The notes beneath the pieces were generated by a model, which worked only from the letters and a program-made list of their open reading frames with translations, was not told the DNA's origin and searched no databases. DNA of 37,356 nucleotides from NCBI GenBank assembly GCA_913063035.1, contig CAJXYS010000032.1:1-37356 (forward strand). The letters run 5' to 3'. Position 1 is the stretch's first letter. The number at the start of each line of letters is the position of its first letter. The stretch is from an uncultured Maritimibacter sp. GTDB taxonomy: Bacteria > Pseudomonadota > Alphaproteobacteria > Rhodobacterales > Rhodobacteraceae. Positions 16,230-25,220 of the stretch are shown piece after piece. A program made the translations under genes and the position numbers.

Positions 16230-17489
16230 TCACCGCTCCTTCAGCTTAACGCTGTTGTTGTACCAGTTCATCACCATCGACACCGTCAGCGAGATAGCGA
16301 GATAGCACATCATCAGCAGCAGAACGCATTCAAGCTCGCGCCCGGTCTGGTTCATGGTGATGCCGCCCAGCGTGCCGGTGATGTCCATGTACCCCACCGC
16401 GATCGCCAGCGACGAGTTCTTGGTGAGGTTCAGGTATTGCGAGATCAGCGGCGGGATGATGACCCGAAGCGCCTGCGGCAGGATGACGAGGTTCATCGTC
16501 CGGTTCGGCCGGAGGCCGAGCGCAAAGGCGGCCTCGGTCTGGCCCTTGGACACCGACTCGATCCCGGCGCGGACGATCTCCGCCACGAAGGCCGACGTAT
16601 AGAGCCCCAGCGCCAGCCACAGCGCGATCAGCGAGTTCCGCATGTGAATGCCGCCGCCGAAATTGAAGCCCTTGAGTTCCGGGTAGCCAAGATGGAAGCC
16701 AAGCATCCAGAGCACGATCAGCGGCGGGGCGAAGACGCTCAGGATGCGCCAGTGCCAGGTCCGGGGACGGTCGCCGGTGGCCTCCTGGATGCGGTCGGCG
16801 CGGTTGCGGATCAGCCCCGAGACGAGAAGCCCGGCAAAGAGCGACAAGAGCAGGACGATCAGGTCCGCGCTGACGTAGAACAGGCCGCCAAGGACCGGGA
16901 TATCCCCCAGCCCGCTCGCGAAGAGCGGTTCGGGGATATAGACCCCGCGGTTCGTGACGGCGATGCTGCCGAAGAGGTTCATGGTCGCGTCCGGGTCGTC
17001 GCCCCTGAACGCGCTCGGCGCCGGCAGCGTCTCTATCAGGACGGCCATGAAGAACACGATCCAGAGCAGCACCGGCACGTTGCGGAAGCCCTCGATCCAG
17101 ATCGTCATCAGTCGCGCGACGATCCAGTTTTTCGACAGGCGCAGGATGCCGATCAGCAGGCCCACGACCGTCGCGAGCGCACAGCCCAGGACGGCGACGA
17201 TCAGCGTGTTCATCAGCCCGATGAAGGCGGCCCGCAGGTGCGAACTCTGTGAGGTATACTCGATAAGAGACTGGTTGATATCGTAGCCCGACGTCTCCGT
17301 CAGGAAGCCGAAGCCGAGCGGCTTGCCGAGTTCGGCAAGGTTCGTCAGCATGTTGTTGATGAGCCAGGCTGCGAAGAGCATGAACCCCATCAGCGCCACG
17401 ATCTGGATGGTGATCGCGCGGTAACGGGTATCGTAAAGCAACATGCGCAGCCGGAACGACTCCTTCGGCGTTTCCGAAAGTGCGGACAT
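16230..17489 (-). CDS. bztB: amino-acid ABC transporter permease BztB
   Basis: An inner-membrane permease of 419 residues of the BztB/AapQ type. It has an N-terminal membrane helix, a long periplasmic insert, then the permease core with EAA loop EIVRAGIESVSKGQTEAAFALG. ARLMTIWIEGFRNVPVLLWIVFF... is the typical early core segment, read from the start of that run. GGGGAA lies about 8 nt upstream of the ATG. It is separated from bztA by a 130-nt gap containing a stable hairpin, which probably lowers its expression relative to the binding protein. Confidence 0.95.
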   Translation of the reverse strand: MSALSETPKESFRLRMLLYDTRYRAITIQIVALMGFMLFAAWLINNMLTNLAELGKPLGFGFLTETSGYDINQSLIEYTSQSSHLRAAFIGLMNTLIVAVLGCALATVVGLLIGILRLSKNWIVARLMTIWIEGFRNVPVLLWIVFFMAVLIETLPAPSAFRGDDPDATMNLFGSIAVTNRGVYIPEPLFASGLGDIPVLGGLFYVSADLIVLLLSLFAGLLVSGLIRNRADRIQEATGDRPRTWHWRILSVFAPPLIVLWMLGFHLGYPELKGFNFGGGIHMRNSLIALWLALGLYTSAFVAEIVRAGIESVSKGQTEAAFALGLRPNRTMNLVILPQALRVIIPPLISQYLNLTKNSSLAIAVGYMDITGTLGGITMNQTGRELECVLLLMMCYLAISLTVSMVMNWYNNSVKLKER

Positions 17490-17581
17490 TGACGCGTTCC
17501 CCGGTTGGTGCTTGTCCCTGCATGCGCCGGTTTCTTTGTCGCCCGGCTGCGGAGAGGTTCTTATTCTTGTTCAGGATATGA

Positions 17582-17608
17582 AAAGGGCGCGACGAAGCCG
17601 CGCCCTTT
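17582..17608 (-). terminator. intercistronic attenuator hairpin between bztA and bztB
   Basis: On the minus strand AAAGGGCGCG (17608-17599) pairs with CGCGCCCTTT (17591-17582): a perfect 10-bp stem with a 7-nt loop GCTTCGT, followed by T then C. It begins 11 nt after the bztA stop. The U-run is short, so partial termination or 3'-end protection of bztA mRNA is likelier than full termination. Such elements commonly set binding protein above permease levels in ABC transporter operons. Confidence 0.7.
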
Positions 17609-17619
17609 CCGAATGGTGA

Positions 17620-18636
17620 TCAGCGGAACGGCGGTGCGTAGAGCAGCCCGCCATCGGTCCACTGCGCGTTCAGGCCGCGCGCGAGGCCGATCGGGGTGTT
17701 CTCCCCGATGTGCTTCTCGAAGAGCTCGCCGTAGTTGCCGCCGGCCTTGATGGCGTTGACGGCCCATGCGGCGTCGAGCCCCAGGATCTCGCCGTAGCTG
17801 CCCTCGGTGCCGAGCAGACGGTTGATCTCGGGGTTGTCGGTGCCCTTGGCCAGCTCGTCGACATTGGCCGAGGTGACGCCCTTCTCTTCCGCGATGATCA
17901 GCGCGTTCAGCACCCAGCGCACGACGTCGCCCCACTCATGATCGCCGTGGCGCACGAGCGGCCCGAGCGGCTCTTTCGAGATGGTCTCGGGCAGGATCAC
18001 GTGATCGGCCGGGTTCTCGAAGGTGGCGCGCGTCGCGGCCAGGCCGGAGCGGTCCGTGGTGTACACGTCGCAGGCATTGGCGAGGTACTGCTGCTGCGCT
18101 TCGGAGTTGGTCTCGATCGGCACCGGCTCGTAGCTCATGTTGTTGGCGCGGAAGTAGTCCGCGAGGTTGAGCTCGGTCGTGGTGCCGGTCTGGATGCAGA
18201 CCGTGGCGCCGTCCAGTTCCTTGGCCGACGTCACGCCAAGTTCCTTCGGCACCATGAAGCCCTGACCGTCATAGTAGTTGATGCCGGTGAATTCGAACTT
18301 CAGGTCCACGTCGCGGGTGAAGGTCCAGGTGGTGTTCCGCGCGAGCATGTCGATCTCGCCCGATGCCAGCGCCGTGAAACGGGTCTTGCCGGTGGTCGGG
18401 GTGAACTTGACGGCGGTCGGGTCGCCGAAGATCGCGGCAGCGACGGCACGGCAGACGCCGACGTCGAAGCCTTCCCACTCGCCGTTGGCGTCCGGCGCGG
18501 CGAACCCGGTCAGGCCGGTGGTCACACCGCACTGAAGGAACCCCTTCGCCTTGACGTCATCGAGCGTCGCGGCCGACGCGGCGCCGGCTGCCAGGCCAGC
18601 AACGGTCAGCGCGCCAAGAAATACCGATTTTTTCAT
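17620..18636 (-). CDS. bztA: amino-acid ABC transporter periplasmic binding protein BztA
   Basis: A periplasmic solute-binding protein of 338 residues. The N-terminal signal peptide (MKKSVFLGALTVAGLAAG...) probably ends after ASA near residue 22. The mature protein has the SBP family 3 pattern, with KGFLQCGVTTGLTGFA at the start, then GFDVGVCRAVAAAIFG. LARNTTWTFTRD and TVCIQTGTTTELNL are typical of BztA/AapJ proteins for Glu, Gln, Asp and Asn. AGGAAGAGG lies upstream of the ATG. It is the first and probably most highly expressed gene of the operon. Confidence 0.95.
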   Translation of the reverse strand: MKKSVFLGALTVAGLAAGAASAATLDDVKAKGFLQCGVTTGLTGFAAPDANGEWEGFDVGVCRAVAAAIFGDPTAVKFTPTTGKTRFTALASGEIDMLARNTTWTFTRDVDLKFEFTGINYYDGQGFMVPKELGVTSAKELDGATVCIQTGTTTELNLADYFRANNMSYEPVPIETNSEAQQQYLANACDVYTTDRSGLAATRATFENPADHVILPETISKEPLGPLVRHGDHEWGDVVRWVLNALIIAEEKGVTSANVDELAKGTDNPEINRLLGTEGSYGEILGLDAAWAVNAIKAGGNYGELFEKHIGENTPIGLARGLNAQWTDGGLLYAPPFR

Positions 18637-18676
18637 TTCTACCTCTTCCTGATGGTCCGCCTTTACGACGGTTCAT

Positions 18677-18692
18677 CCGGCCACGCGGCCGG
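18677..18692 (-). promoter_or_regulatory. stem-loop in the bztA leader
   Basis: CCGGCC (18677-18682) and GGCCGG (18687-18692) are perfect 6-bp arms around the 4-nt loop ACGC. They lie about 41 nt upstream of the bztA start and downstream of the predicted promoter, so they would be in the mRNA leader. A role in mRNA stability or translation is possible but only inferred. Confidence 0.35.
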
Positions 18693-18732
18693 GACTAACG
18701 GAGCGAGAGAGTTATCCCCCACAGCCCGAAGA

Positions 18733-18762
18733 AGTTTGGGCAAAATCGCAACAGCCCGTCAA
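18733..18762 (-). promoter_or_regulatory. putative bztA promoter
   Basis: On the minus strand TTGACG (18762-18757, within CCCTTGACG) is followed after 18 nt by CAAACT (18738-18733). The -35 box is strong and the -10 weak (3 of 6). It lies about 100 nt upstream of bztA in the 216-nt gap after the ATP12 gene. The rest of that gap shows no gene and no clear terminator. Confidence 0.4.
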
Positions 18763-18852
18763 GGGCGCACTGGCTCGTTAACCAAGCGTCAGGGACTGCT
18801 TTCTGATACTGCTCAATAATTCAACGGTATAGGAGGACAAAGGCTAACCAGA

Positions 18853-19599
18853 TTAGGCGCTTTTGGGCCCCGGCCCTGCGCGCGACGCGGTACCCGCGCA
18901 CAACCCGAAGAAGATCGCCGCATCATGAAACGCGGTTTCCTTACGGCGCGCCGCCTCGGCCGCTTCCTCGTCGGCACCCCATTGCTCTTCCTGCCAGATT
19001 TCATCGATTCGCGACCTCTGCCAGAGATCCCCGGCCGGCAGGTGTTCGTGAATGGCCGCGAGCCCGATGACCAGCGAGCCCGAGAGCGTCACGAGATCAT
19101 GCAGGGCGGTCAGCGCAAACGGATCGAGCGCCCGGACCTGCGCATCGAAGGCCTGCAGACTGCGTTCCGGCTGCGGCACATGCATCACGCCCCGCGTTGT
19201 CACGAGCGGCGCGTCCAGGGCATCCCGCGCCCAGGCCAGCAGCGGGTCCCAGGCGGCCTCCTGGCGGGCCACCAGCTCGGCAGGGGCCTCCGCCCTGTAG
19301 CAGAGCAGGTCCGTTCCGCCGTATTCGGCCAGCATCTCCGCGACGCGTCCGTGCTGAACCGCCACCTTGTCGATCGCGGCGTTGGCCGCCCGGGTGACGG
19401 GCATGGTCCGCGGATCGACGGCGTCTTGCTGTGCGTCCCACTCGGCGGCCATCGCCTCGGCCATGGCGCGGGTCGGAACGGTCAGCGCGGCCTTGGCGGG
19501 GGTCTTCACCGGACGCCCGTCCAGGGTAACGGTGAAACCGCCCTCGGCAGGCTCGGGGCGCGCCTCGGTCCAGAACCGTTTCAGTTTCCACTCGGTCAT
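18853..19599 (-). CDS. ATP12-family F1-ATPase assembly chaperone
   Basis: A 248-residue ATP12-type protein. In mitochondria ATP12 binds the F1 alpha subunit before assembly; the alphaproteobacterial homologue is thought to do the same. Family-typical segments include KRFWTEARPEPAEGGFTVTL, LDGRPVKTPAKAALTVPT, AAEWDAQQ, MPVTRAANAAID, TDLLCYRAEAP and GSLVIGLA. It starts 4 nt after the HAD phosphatase stop, so it is co-transcribed with crcB-rluC. No atp genes are in the window. ATP12 is largely confined to alphaproteobacteria among bacteria, which supports the lineage call. Confidence 0.92.
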   Translation of the reverse strand: MTEWKLKRFWTEARPEPAEGGFTVTLDGRPVKTPAKAALTVPTRAMAEAMAAEWDAQQDAVDPRTMPVTRAANAAIDKVAVQHGRVAEMLAEYGGTDLLCYRAEAPAELVARQEAAWDPLLAWARDALDAPLVTTRGVMHVPQPERSLQAFDAQVRALDPFALTALHDLVTLSGSLVIGLAAIHEHLPAGDLWQRSRIDEIWQEEQWGADEEAAEAARRKETAFHDAAIFFGLCAGTASRAGPGPKSA

Positions 19600-19603
19600 G
19601 TCG

Positions 19604-20287
19604 TCAGGTCCATAATGCGTCCAGGGCGGCGTCGAGGGCAGAGAAATCGCGGATCACGACATCCGCCCCTGCAGCGCCGAGCGCCTGCGGCGGATGGTAT
19701 CCCCACGCGACCCCGATCGTCCGGAAGCCGGCCGCGCGTCCCATTTCGATATCGAAACTCGTGTCACCGATCATCACCGCCGAGTCGGGCCGGGTCCCGG
19801 TCTCGGCAAGGGCCCGCTCCAGCATTGAGGGGTGCGGCTTCGACGGGTGATCGTCGGCGGTCTGGGTGGTCACGAAATACCCGCGCAGGTCATGCGCATC
19901 GAAGGTATGGTCCAGCCCGCGGCGCGCCTTGCCGGTCGCCACGCCCATAAGCAGTTCGTCGCGCGCGGACAGCCTGTCCAGCGCAGCCCGCGCGCCGGGA
20001 TAGAGCGGCGCCGAGGCTTCGCCGCCATCGGCCAGGCGCTGCGCCACGAAGGCGTGCTTGTAATCGGCCACCATGCGCGCCAGCACCGGCGGCGCGGCGT
20101 CCGGCGCCAGCCGTTCCATCGCCTGCGGCAGCGACAGGCCGACGATGGACAGAACTGCCTCGCGTGGCGGGCACGCCAGCCCCGCGGCCCCGAAAGCCTC
20201 GCCCATGCAGTGCACGATCGCGTTCTGGCTGTCGATCAGCGTCCCGTCCATGTCGAAGACCACGAGACGCAGCGGTGCATCGCTCAC
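19604..20287 (-). CDS. HAD-superfamily phosphatase (phosphoglycolate phosphatase-like)
   Basis: A 227-residue HAD hydrolase with motif I FDMDGTLIDS (nucleophile Asp12, acid Asp14), motif II GVATGKARRG, motif III Lys in SKPHPSM and motif IV IGDTSFDIEMG. An alpha-helical cap lies between motifs I and II, as in Gph-like enzymes. The substrate cannot be fixed. The start is a GTG at 20287, overlapping the rluC stop (GTGA); GGAGGAG sits just upstream. A longer open frame continues upstream but only overlaps rluC. Confidence 0.9.
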   Translation of the reverse strand: MSDAPLRLVVFDMDGTLIDSQNAIVHCMGEAFGAAGLACPPREAVLSIVGLSLPQAMERLAPDAAPPVLARMVADYKHAFVAQRLADGGEASAPLYPGARAALDRLSARDELLMGVATGKARRGLDHTFDAHDLRGYFVTTQTADDHPSKPHPSMLERALAETGTRPDSAVMIGDTSFDIEMGRAAGFRTIGVAWGYHPPQALGAAGADVVIRDFSALDAALDALWT

Positions 20288-21333
20288 GGCATCTCCTCCT
20301 CGAACGGATCCTCGGGCACGTCGTCCTCGGCCCAGCCGAGGTTTTCCCATGTTCGCCGCATATGGGACGGAAGCGGTGCCGTCAGGTGCAGCTCGGCCCC
20401 GGTCACCGGATGCGTCAGGCGCAGCGACCGCGCGTGCAGGTGCAGCTTGCGCGAAACCTCGCCGCCCAGCTGCGCGCCCCAGCCGTCGCCCAGGTTGTCC
20501 TGCCGGTTGGGTCCGTATTTCCCGTCGCCCACGATGGGATGGCCGATCTCTGCCATGTGCGCGCGCAGCTGGTGGGTCCGGCCGGTCACCGGCACCAGAG
20601 CGACCCAGGCGGTGCGCTTGGCCAGCGCCGAGAGCACGGCGTAATCCGTCGTCGCCCGCTTGGCGCCGGGCGTCGCGCCGATCTCGTCGGGATACACGCA
20701 GATCATCTTCTCGCCCTCGCCATGTGGCCCGTGGCCCGGCGCCTTGACCAGGCCGAAGCGGATCGTGCCCATCCGCGGCGACGGGACGCCGGCGACGGCG
20801 GCCCAGTAGATCTTGCGCGTCTCCCGGGCCCGGAACGCCTTGGTCAGCGCCCCGGCGACGCGCTGGGTCCGCGCCATGATCAGGACGCCCGAGGTATCCT
20901 TGTCGAGCCGGTGCACCAGCCGGGGCTTCTCGTCGAGACCGAAGCGCAGCGCCTCCGCCAGGCCGTCCACGTGGCGGGTCTGGCCGCTGCCGCCCTGCAC
21001 CGGCAGGCCGGGTGGCTTGTCGAGGGCGATCACGTGGTCGTCGCGGTAGATCACCGCGGCGCGGATCATCTCGGCATCGGCGGCGCTGACGCGCCGTGTC
21101 TGCGGCGGCTCGGGCGTTTCGCCCGGCTCGGGTAGGGGGGGCACCCGAACCGACTGCCCGGCCGCGACCCGCGTGGCCGGCTTGACCCGGCCGCCGTCGA
21201 CCCGGATCTCGCCCTTGCGGCACATCTTCTCGATGCGTCCCTGGGGAACATGCGGAAAGCGCCGGCGAAACCAGCGATCGAGCCTCTGGTCCGCCTCCTC
21301 GGCGGCGATGGTCAGGTGTTGGACGCCGCTCAT
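20284..21333 (-). CDS. rluC: 23S rRNA pseudouridine synthase, RluC/RluD family
   Basis: A 349-residue protein with an N-terminal S4 RNA-binding domain (about 16-66, QRLDRWFRRRFPHVPQGRIE) and a RluA-family catalytic domain. The catalytic Asp is in HRLDKDTSGVLI (about Asp144). Later motifs include VTGRTHQLRAHM and GHPIVGDGKYG. RluC modifies 23S rRNA positions 955, 2504 and 2580 in E. coli; the RluC versus RluD call is by general resemblance. It overlaps crcB by ATGA and the HAD gene by GTGA. Confidence 0.9.
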   Translation of the reverse strand: MSGVQHLTIAAEEADQRLDRWFRRRFPHVPQGRIEKMCRKGEIRVDGGRVKPATRVAAGQSVRVPPLPEPGETPEPPQTRRVSAADAEMIRAAVIYRDDHVIALDKPPGLPVQGGSGQTRHVDGLAEALRFGLDEKPRLVHRLDKDTSGVLIMARTQRVAGALTKAFRARETRKIYWAAVAGVPSPRMGTIRFGLVKAPGHGPHGEGEKMICVYPDEIGATPGAKRATTDYAVLSALAKRTAWVALVPVTGRTHQLRAHMAEIGHPIVGDGKYGPNRQDNLGDGWGAQLGGEVSRKLHLHARSLRLTHPVTGAELHLTAPLPSHMRRTWENLGWAEDDVPEDPFEEEMP

Positions 21334-21707
21334 GGGAACATCCCGCGGCCAAGCGCGACGCCTGCCGCCACCGCCCCGAGCGAGAGCGCGACCGACGCCG
21401 CCACGTAGGCCATGGCCGCGATCAGGCGCCCCTCTTGCCAGAGGGCGAGCGTGTCCAGGGAAAACGCCGAGAAGGTCGTGAACCCGCCCAGAACGCCCGC
21501 CATCAGGAAAGGCGCCAGCCGGTCGGCCCCGCGCGCCGTCAGCGCCACGAAGACGACGCCCATCGCCAACGAGCCGATCACGTTCACGGTCAGCGTCCCG
21601 TAGGGAAAGCCCCCCGCGCCGAGGCGCAGCGCGGCCAGCCCGATCAGGTACCGGCCGACGGCGCCGATCGCGCCGCCCAGGGCGACTTGCAGAAGGGTCC
21701 AGGTCAT
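21330..21707 (-). CDS. crcB: fluoride efflux channel CrcB/Fluc
   Basis: A 125-residue membrane protein with four hydrophobic segments and the Fluc signatures: GGAIGAVGRYLIG, GTLTVNVIGSLAMG and GGFTTFSAFSLD. Fluc channels are dual-topology dimers that export fluoride. Single-gene size indicates a homodimer. I did not see a fluoride riboswitch in the 63-nt upstream gap, which is too short to hold one with confidence. It is the first gene of crcB-rluC-HAD-ATP12. Confidence 0.94.
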   Translation of the reverse strand: MTWTLLQVALGGAIGAVGRYLIGLAALRLGAGGFPYGTLTVNVIGSLAMGVVFVALTARGADRLAPFLMAGVLGGFTTFSAFSLDTLALWQEGRLIAAMAYVAASVALSLGAVAAGVALGRGMFP

Positions 21708-21734
21708 GGCTATCCCGTTTCCAGATGCGCCCGG

Positions 21735-21763
21735 GGTAGGCCCGAGCCCGCGGCGGATGTCAA
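21735..21763 (-). promoter_or_regulatory. possible crcB promoter
   Basis: On the minus strand a perfect TTGACA (21763-21758) is followed after 17 nt by CCTACC (21740-21735), a poor -10. It lies about 30 nt upstream of crcB and 8 nt after the rarA stop. The -35 is strong, but the -10 is not convincing. Confidence 0.3.
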
Positions 21764-21770
21764 GGGGCGC

Positions 21771-23093
21771 TCAGCCCCTGCCCCGCTTGGCGCGGAGCCC
21801 CGCGAAGTAGTCGACGCGTTTCTTGAGTTCCCGCTCGAAGCCGCGTTCGACCGGCTGGTAGAGAACCGGGCGCTTCATCTTTTCGGGGAAATAGTCCTGC
21901 CCCGAGAACCCCGCTTCGGCGTCGTGGTCGTATTCGTAACCGGCGCCGTAGCCCTGCGCCTTCATCAGCTTCGTGGGCGCGTTCAGGATATGCTTGGGCG
22001 GCGGCTCCGACCCGGTCTCGCTGGCCGCGCGCCGGGCGGCCTTGTAGGCGACATAGGCCGCGTTCGATTTCGGCGCCAGCGCCAGGTAGATCACCGCCTC
22101 TGCCAGGGCCAATTCGCCCTCGGGACTGCCAAGGCGTTCATAGGTCTCCCAGGCGTGCAGGCAGAGCGTCTGCGCCTGGGCATCGGCCAGGCCGATATCC
22201 TCCACCGCCATGCGGGTGATCCGCCGCGCCAGGTAGCGCGGATCCTCGCCGCCCTCGAGCATCCGCGCGAACCAGTAGAGCGCGGCGTCGGGGTCCGACC
22301 CCCGCACCGACTTGTGAAGCGCAGAGATCAGGTTGTAATGGGCATCGCCCGACTTGTCGTACTGAGCCGCCCGCCGGGTCAGGCGCCGGGCAAGCGCCGC
22401 GCGGTCGAGCGGCGTCTCGACCGACCACGTCTCTACCTGTTCGACCATGTTCAAGAGCGCGCGCCCGTCGCCGTCGGCCATTTCCATCAGCGCCTCGCGC
22501 GCATCGCCGGTCAGCGGCAGGGCGCGGCCCAGGTCCTTCTCGGCGCGCTGGAGCATCAGCTCCATGTCCGCGAGGCTCAGCCGTTCCAGCACCAGGACCT
22601 GCGCGCGGGACAACAGCGCCGCGTTCAGCTCGAAGGACGGGTTCTCGGTCGTCGCACCGACCAGCAGGATGGTCCCGTCTTCCATGTGCGGCAGAAAGCC
22701 GTCCTGTTGTGCCTTGTTGAAGCGGTGGATCTCGTCGACGAAGAGCAGCGTCCCCTGCCCGTTCCGATGGCGCATCTTGGCGGCCTCGAAGACCTTCTTC
22801 AGCTCGGCGACGCCGGTAAAGATCGCGCTGATCTGGACGAAGGCCATGTCGGTCTCGTCGGCCAGCAGCCGCGCGATGGTGGTCTTGCCCACACCGGGCG
22901 GCCCCCAGAAGATCAGCGAAGACATGTGCCCGCCCGCGAGCATCGTGGTCAGCGATCCCTCCGGTCCCAGCAGGTGATCCTGGCCGATTACCTCGGACAG
23001 GTGCCGGGGCCGCAGCCGGTCGGCCAGCGGCCGCGGCGCATCGGGCGGGGGCGCCTCGGCGCCCGGAAGATCGAAGAGATCGGTCATGGGCAA
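21771..23093 (-). CDS. rarA: replication-associated recombination protein A (RarA/MgsA)
   Basis: RarA is an AAA+ ATPase related to clamp loaders (WRNIP1/Mgs1 in eukaryotes) that acts at stalled replication forks. The 440-residue protein has the N-terminal LRPRHLSEVIGQDHLLG, Walker A GPPGVGKT (about 64-71), Walker B LLFVDEIHRF (about 117-125) and a sensor region VGATTENPSFELN. The C-terminal tetramerisation domain includes the conserved YDKSGDAHYNLISALHKSVRG run (start given), with GSDPDAALYW after it. AAGG lies 7 nt before the ATG. Confidence 0.96.
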   Translation of the reverse strand: MPMTDLFDLPGAEAPPPDAPRPLADRLRPRHLSEVIGQDHLLGPEGSLTTMLAGGHMSSLIFWGPPGVGKTTIARLLADETDMAFVQISAIFTGVAELKKVFEAAKMRHRNGQGTLLFVDEIHRFNKAQQDGFLPHMEDGTILLVGATTENPSFELNAALLSRAQVLVLERLSLADMELMLQRAEKDLGRALPLTGDAREALMEMADGDGRALLNMVEQVETWSVETPLDRAALARRLTRRAAQYDKSGDAHYNLISALHKSVRGSDPDAALYWFARMLEGGEDPRYLARRITRMAVEDIGLADAQAQTLCLHAWETYERLGSPEGELALAEAVIYLALAPKSNAAYVAYKAARRAASETGSEPPPKHILNAPTKLMKAQGYGAGYEYDHDAEAGFSGQDYFPEKMKRPVLYQPVERGFERELKKRVDYFAGLRAKRGRG

Positions 23094-23132
23094 ACCTTAA
23101 GCCGCGGGACGGCGCGGGGAAAGCGCAACGGG

Positions 23133-24515
<1,383 letters not shown>

Positions 24516-24555
24516 GGGACGGGGCCTCCGTTCAGTCAGTCTGTGTCCGGAGCGG

Positions 24556-24584
24556 GATATGCAAACTGGGGCGGCGGGTTTCAA
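24556..24584 (-). promoter_or_regulatory. putative promoter of the Deg protease gene
   Basis: On the minus strand TTGAAA (24584-24579, 5 of 6 matches) and CATATC (24561-24556) are spaced 17 nt apart, about 40 nt upstream of the ATG. It lies just downstream of the ribosomal operon terminator, where a new promoter is needed. Confidence 0.45.
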
Positions 24585-24612
24585 CCGCGACGCCCCCGAC
24601 GCGCCGAAAACG

Positions 24613-24638
24613 AAAAACCCCGCCGAGGGGCGGGGTTT
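24613..24638 (-). terminator. intrinsic terminator of the ribosomal/rpoA operon
   Basis: On the minus strand AAACCCCGCC (24638-24629) pairs with GGCGGGGTTT (24624-24615) around the 4-nt loop CCTC. The 3' arm runs into TTTTT, then CGTTTTC. This is the best textbook terminator in the window. It lies 23 nt after the rplQ stop. Confidence 0.9.
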
Positions 24639-24661
24639 CTGCGATCCGGCAGGAGACCGAT

Positions 24662-25081
24662 TTATTCCTCGGCGGCCTCTTCCTCGGCGACACGCGCGCG
24701 GTCGGCCTGGCCCTTGGCGTCCGGGTCGCGGTCGACGAACTCGATGATCGCCATCGGCGCCATGTCGCCGTAGCGGAAGCCGGCCTTGAGGACGCGGACA
24801 TAGCCGCCCTGGCGATCCTTGTAGCGCGGGCCGAGGACGTCGAAGAGCTTGGCCACATGAGCGTCCTGCTTGAGACGCGAGGCCGCCTGGCGGCGCGCGT
24901 GCAGATCGCCTTTCTTGGCGAGGGTGACGAGTTTCTCGGCCACCCGGCGCAGTTCCTTGGCCTTGGGCAGCGTGGTCTTGATCTGCTCATGCTCGATGAG
25001 CGAGCCGGCCATGTTCGCAAAGAGCGCCTTGCGGTGCTCGGCGGTGCGGTTCAGGCGGCGATAGCCGTTTGCGTGACGCAT
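24662..25081 (-). CDS. rplQ: 50S ribosomal protein L17
   Basis: A 139-residue L17: [20 protein letters not shown] at the N terminus, the central [19 protein letters not shown], and [21 protein letters not shown]17 lines the outer polypeptide tunnel exit region. An acidic Glu/Ala-rich tail (AEEEAAEE) extends the C terminus. It is the last gene of the operon, 139 nt after rpoA and just before the terminator. Confidence 0.98.
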   Translation of the reverse strand: MRHANGYRRLNRTAEHRKALFANMAGSLIEHEQIKTTLPKAKELRRVAEKLVTLAKKGDLHARRQAASRLKQDAHVAKLFDVLGPRYKDRQGGYVRVLKAGFRYGDMAPMAIIEFVDRDPDAKGQADRARVAEEEAAEE

Positions 25082-25183
25082 GTCTTGGTTCCTTCTCTCT
25101 TTGTGCTTTGTCCGGCGGCCGTGCGTGGCGACCGCTCTCCTTGGGGCGTTGGCCCGGTCTTCCCCGCCAGTGCGGGCATTGGA

Positions 25184-25212
25184 ATGCGGGCCGCTTAAGC
25201 CACGGCCCGCAT
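25184..25212 (-). promoter_or_regulatory. hairpin between rpoA and rplQ
   Basis: ATGCGGGCCG (25184-25193) and CGGCCCGCAT (25203-25212) form a perfect 10-bp stem with a 9-nt loop. It starts 8 nt after the rpoA stop in the 139-nt gap to rplQ. There is no U-tract. On the minus strand a perfect TTGACA (25220-25215) abuts it with a weak TAAGCG 17 nt later, so a promoter is conceivable but not convincing. Confidence 0.55.
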
Positions 25213-25220
25213 CCTGTCAA

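Noticed and set aside
18710-18725. DnaA-box-like TTATCCCCCACA upstream of bztA
   Set aside because: A single imperfect match with inserted Cs and no companion boxes.
18719-18914. 15-nt near-repeat CACA(A/G)CCCGAAGAAG at about 18719 and 18899
   Set aside because: One copy lies in the ATP12 coding sequence; a single mismatched pair is compatible with chance and no third copy was seen.
21708-21770. Fluoride riboswitch before crcB
   Set aside because: The 63-nt gap holds a promoter-like TTGACA but no recognisable pseudoknot motif and too little room for the aptamer plus expression platform.
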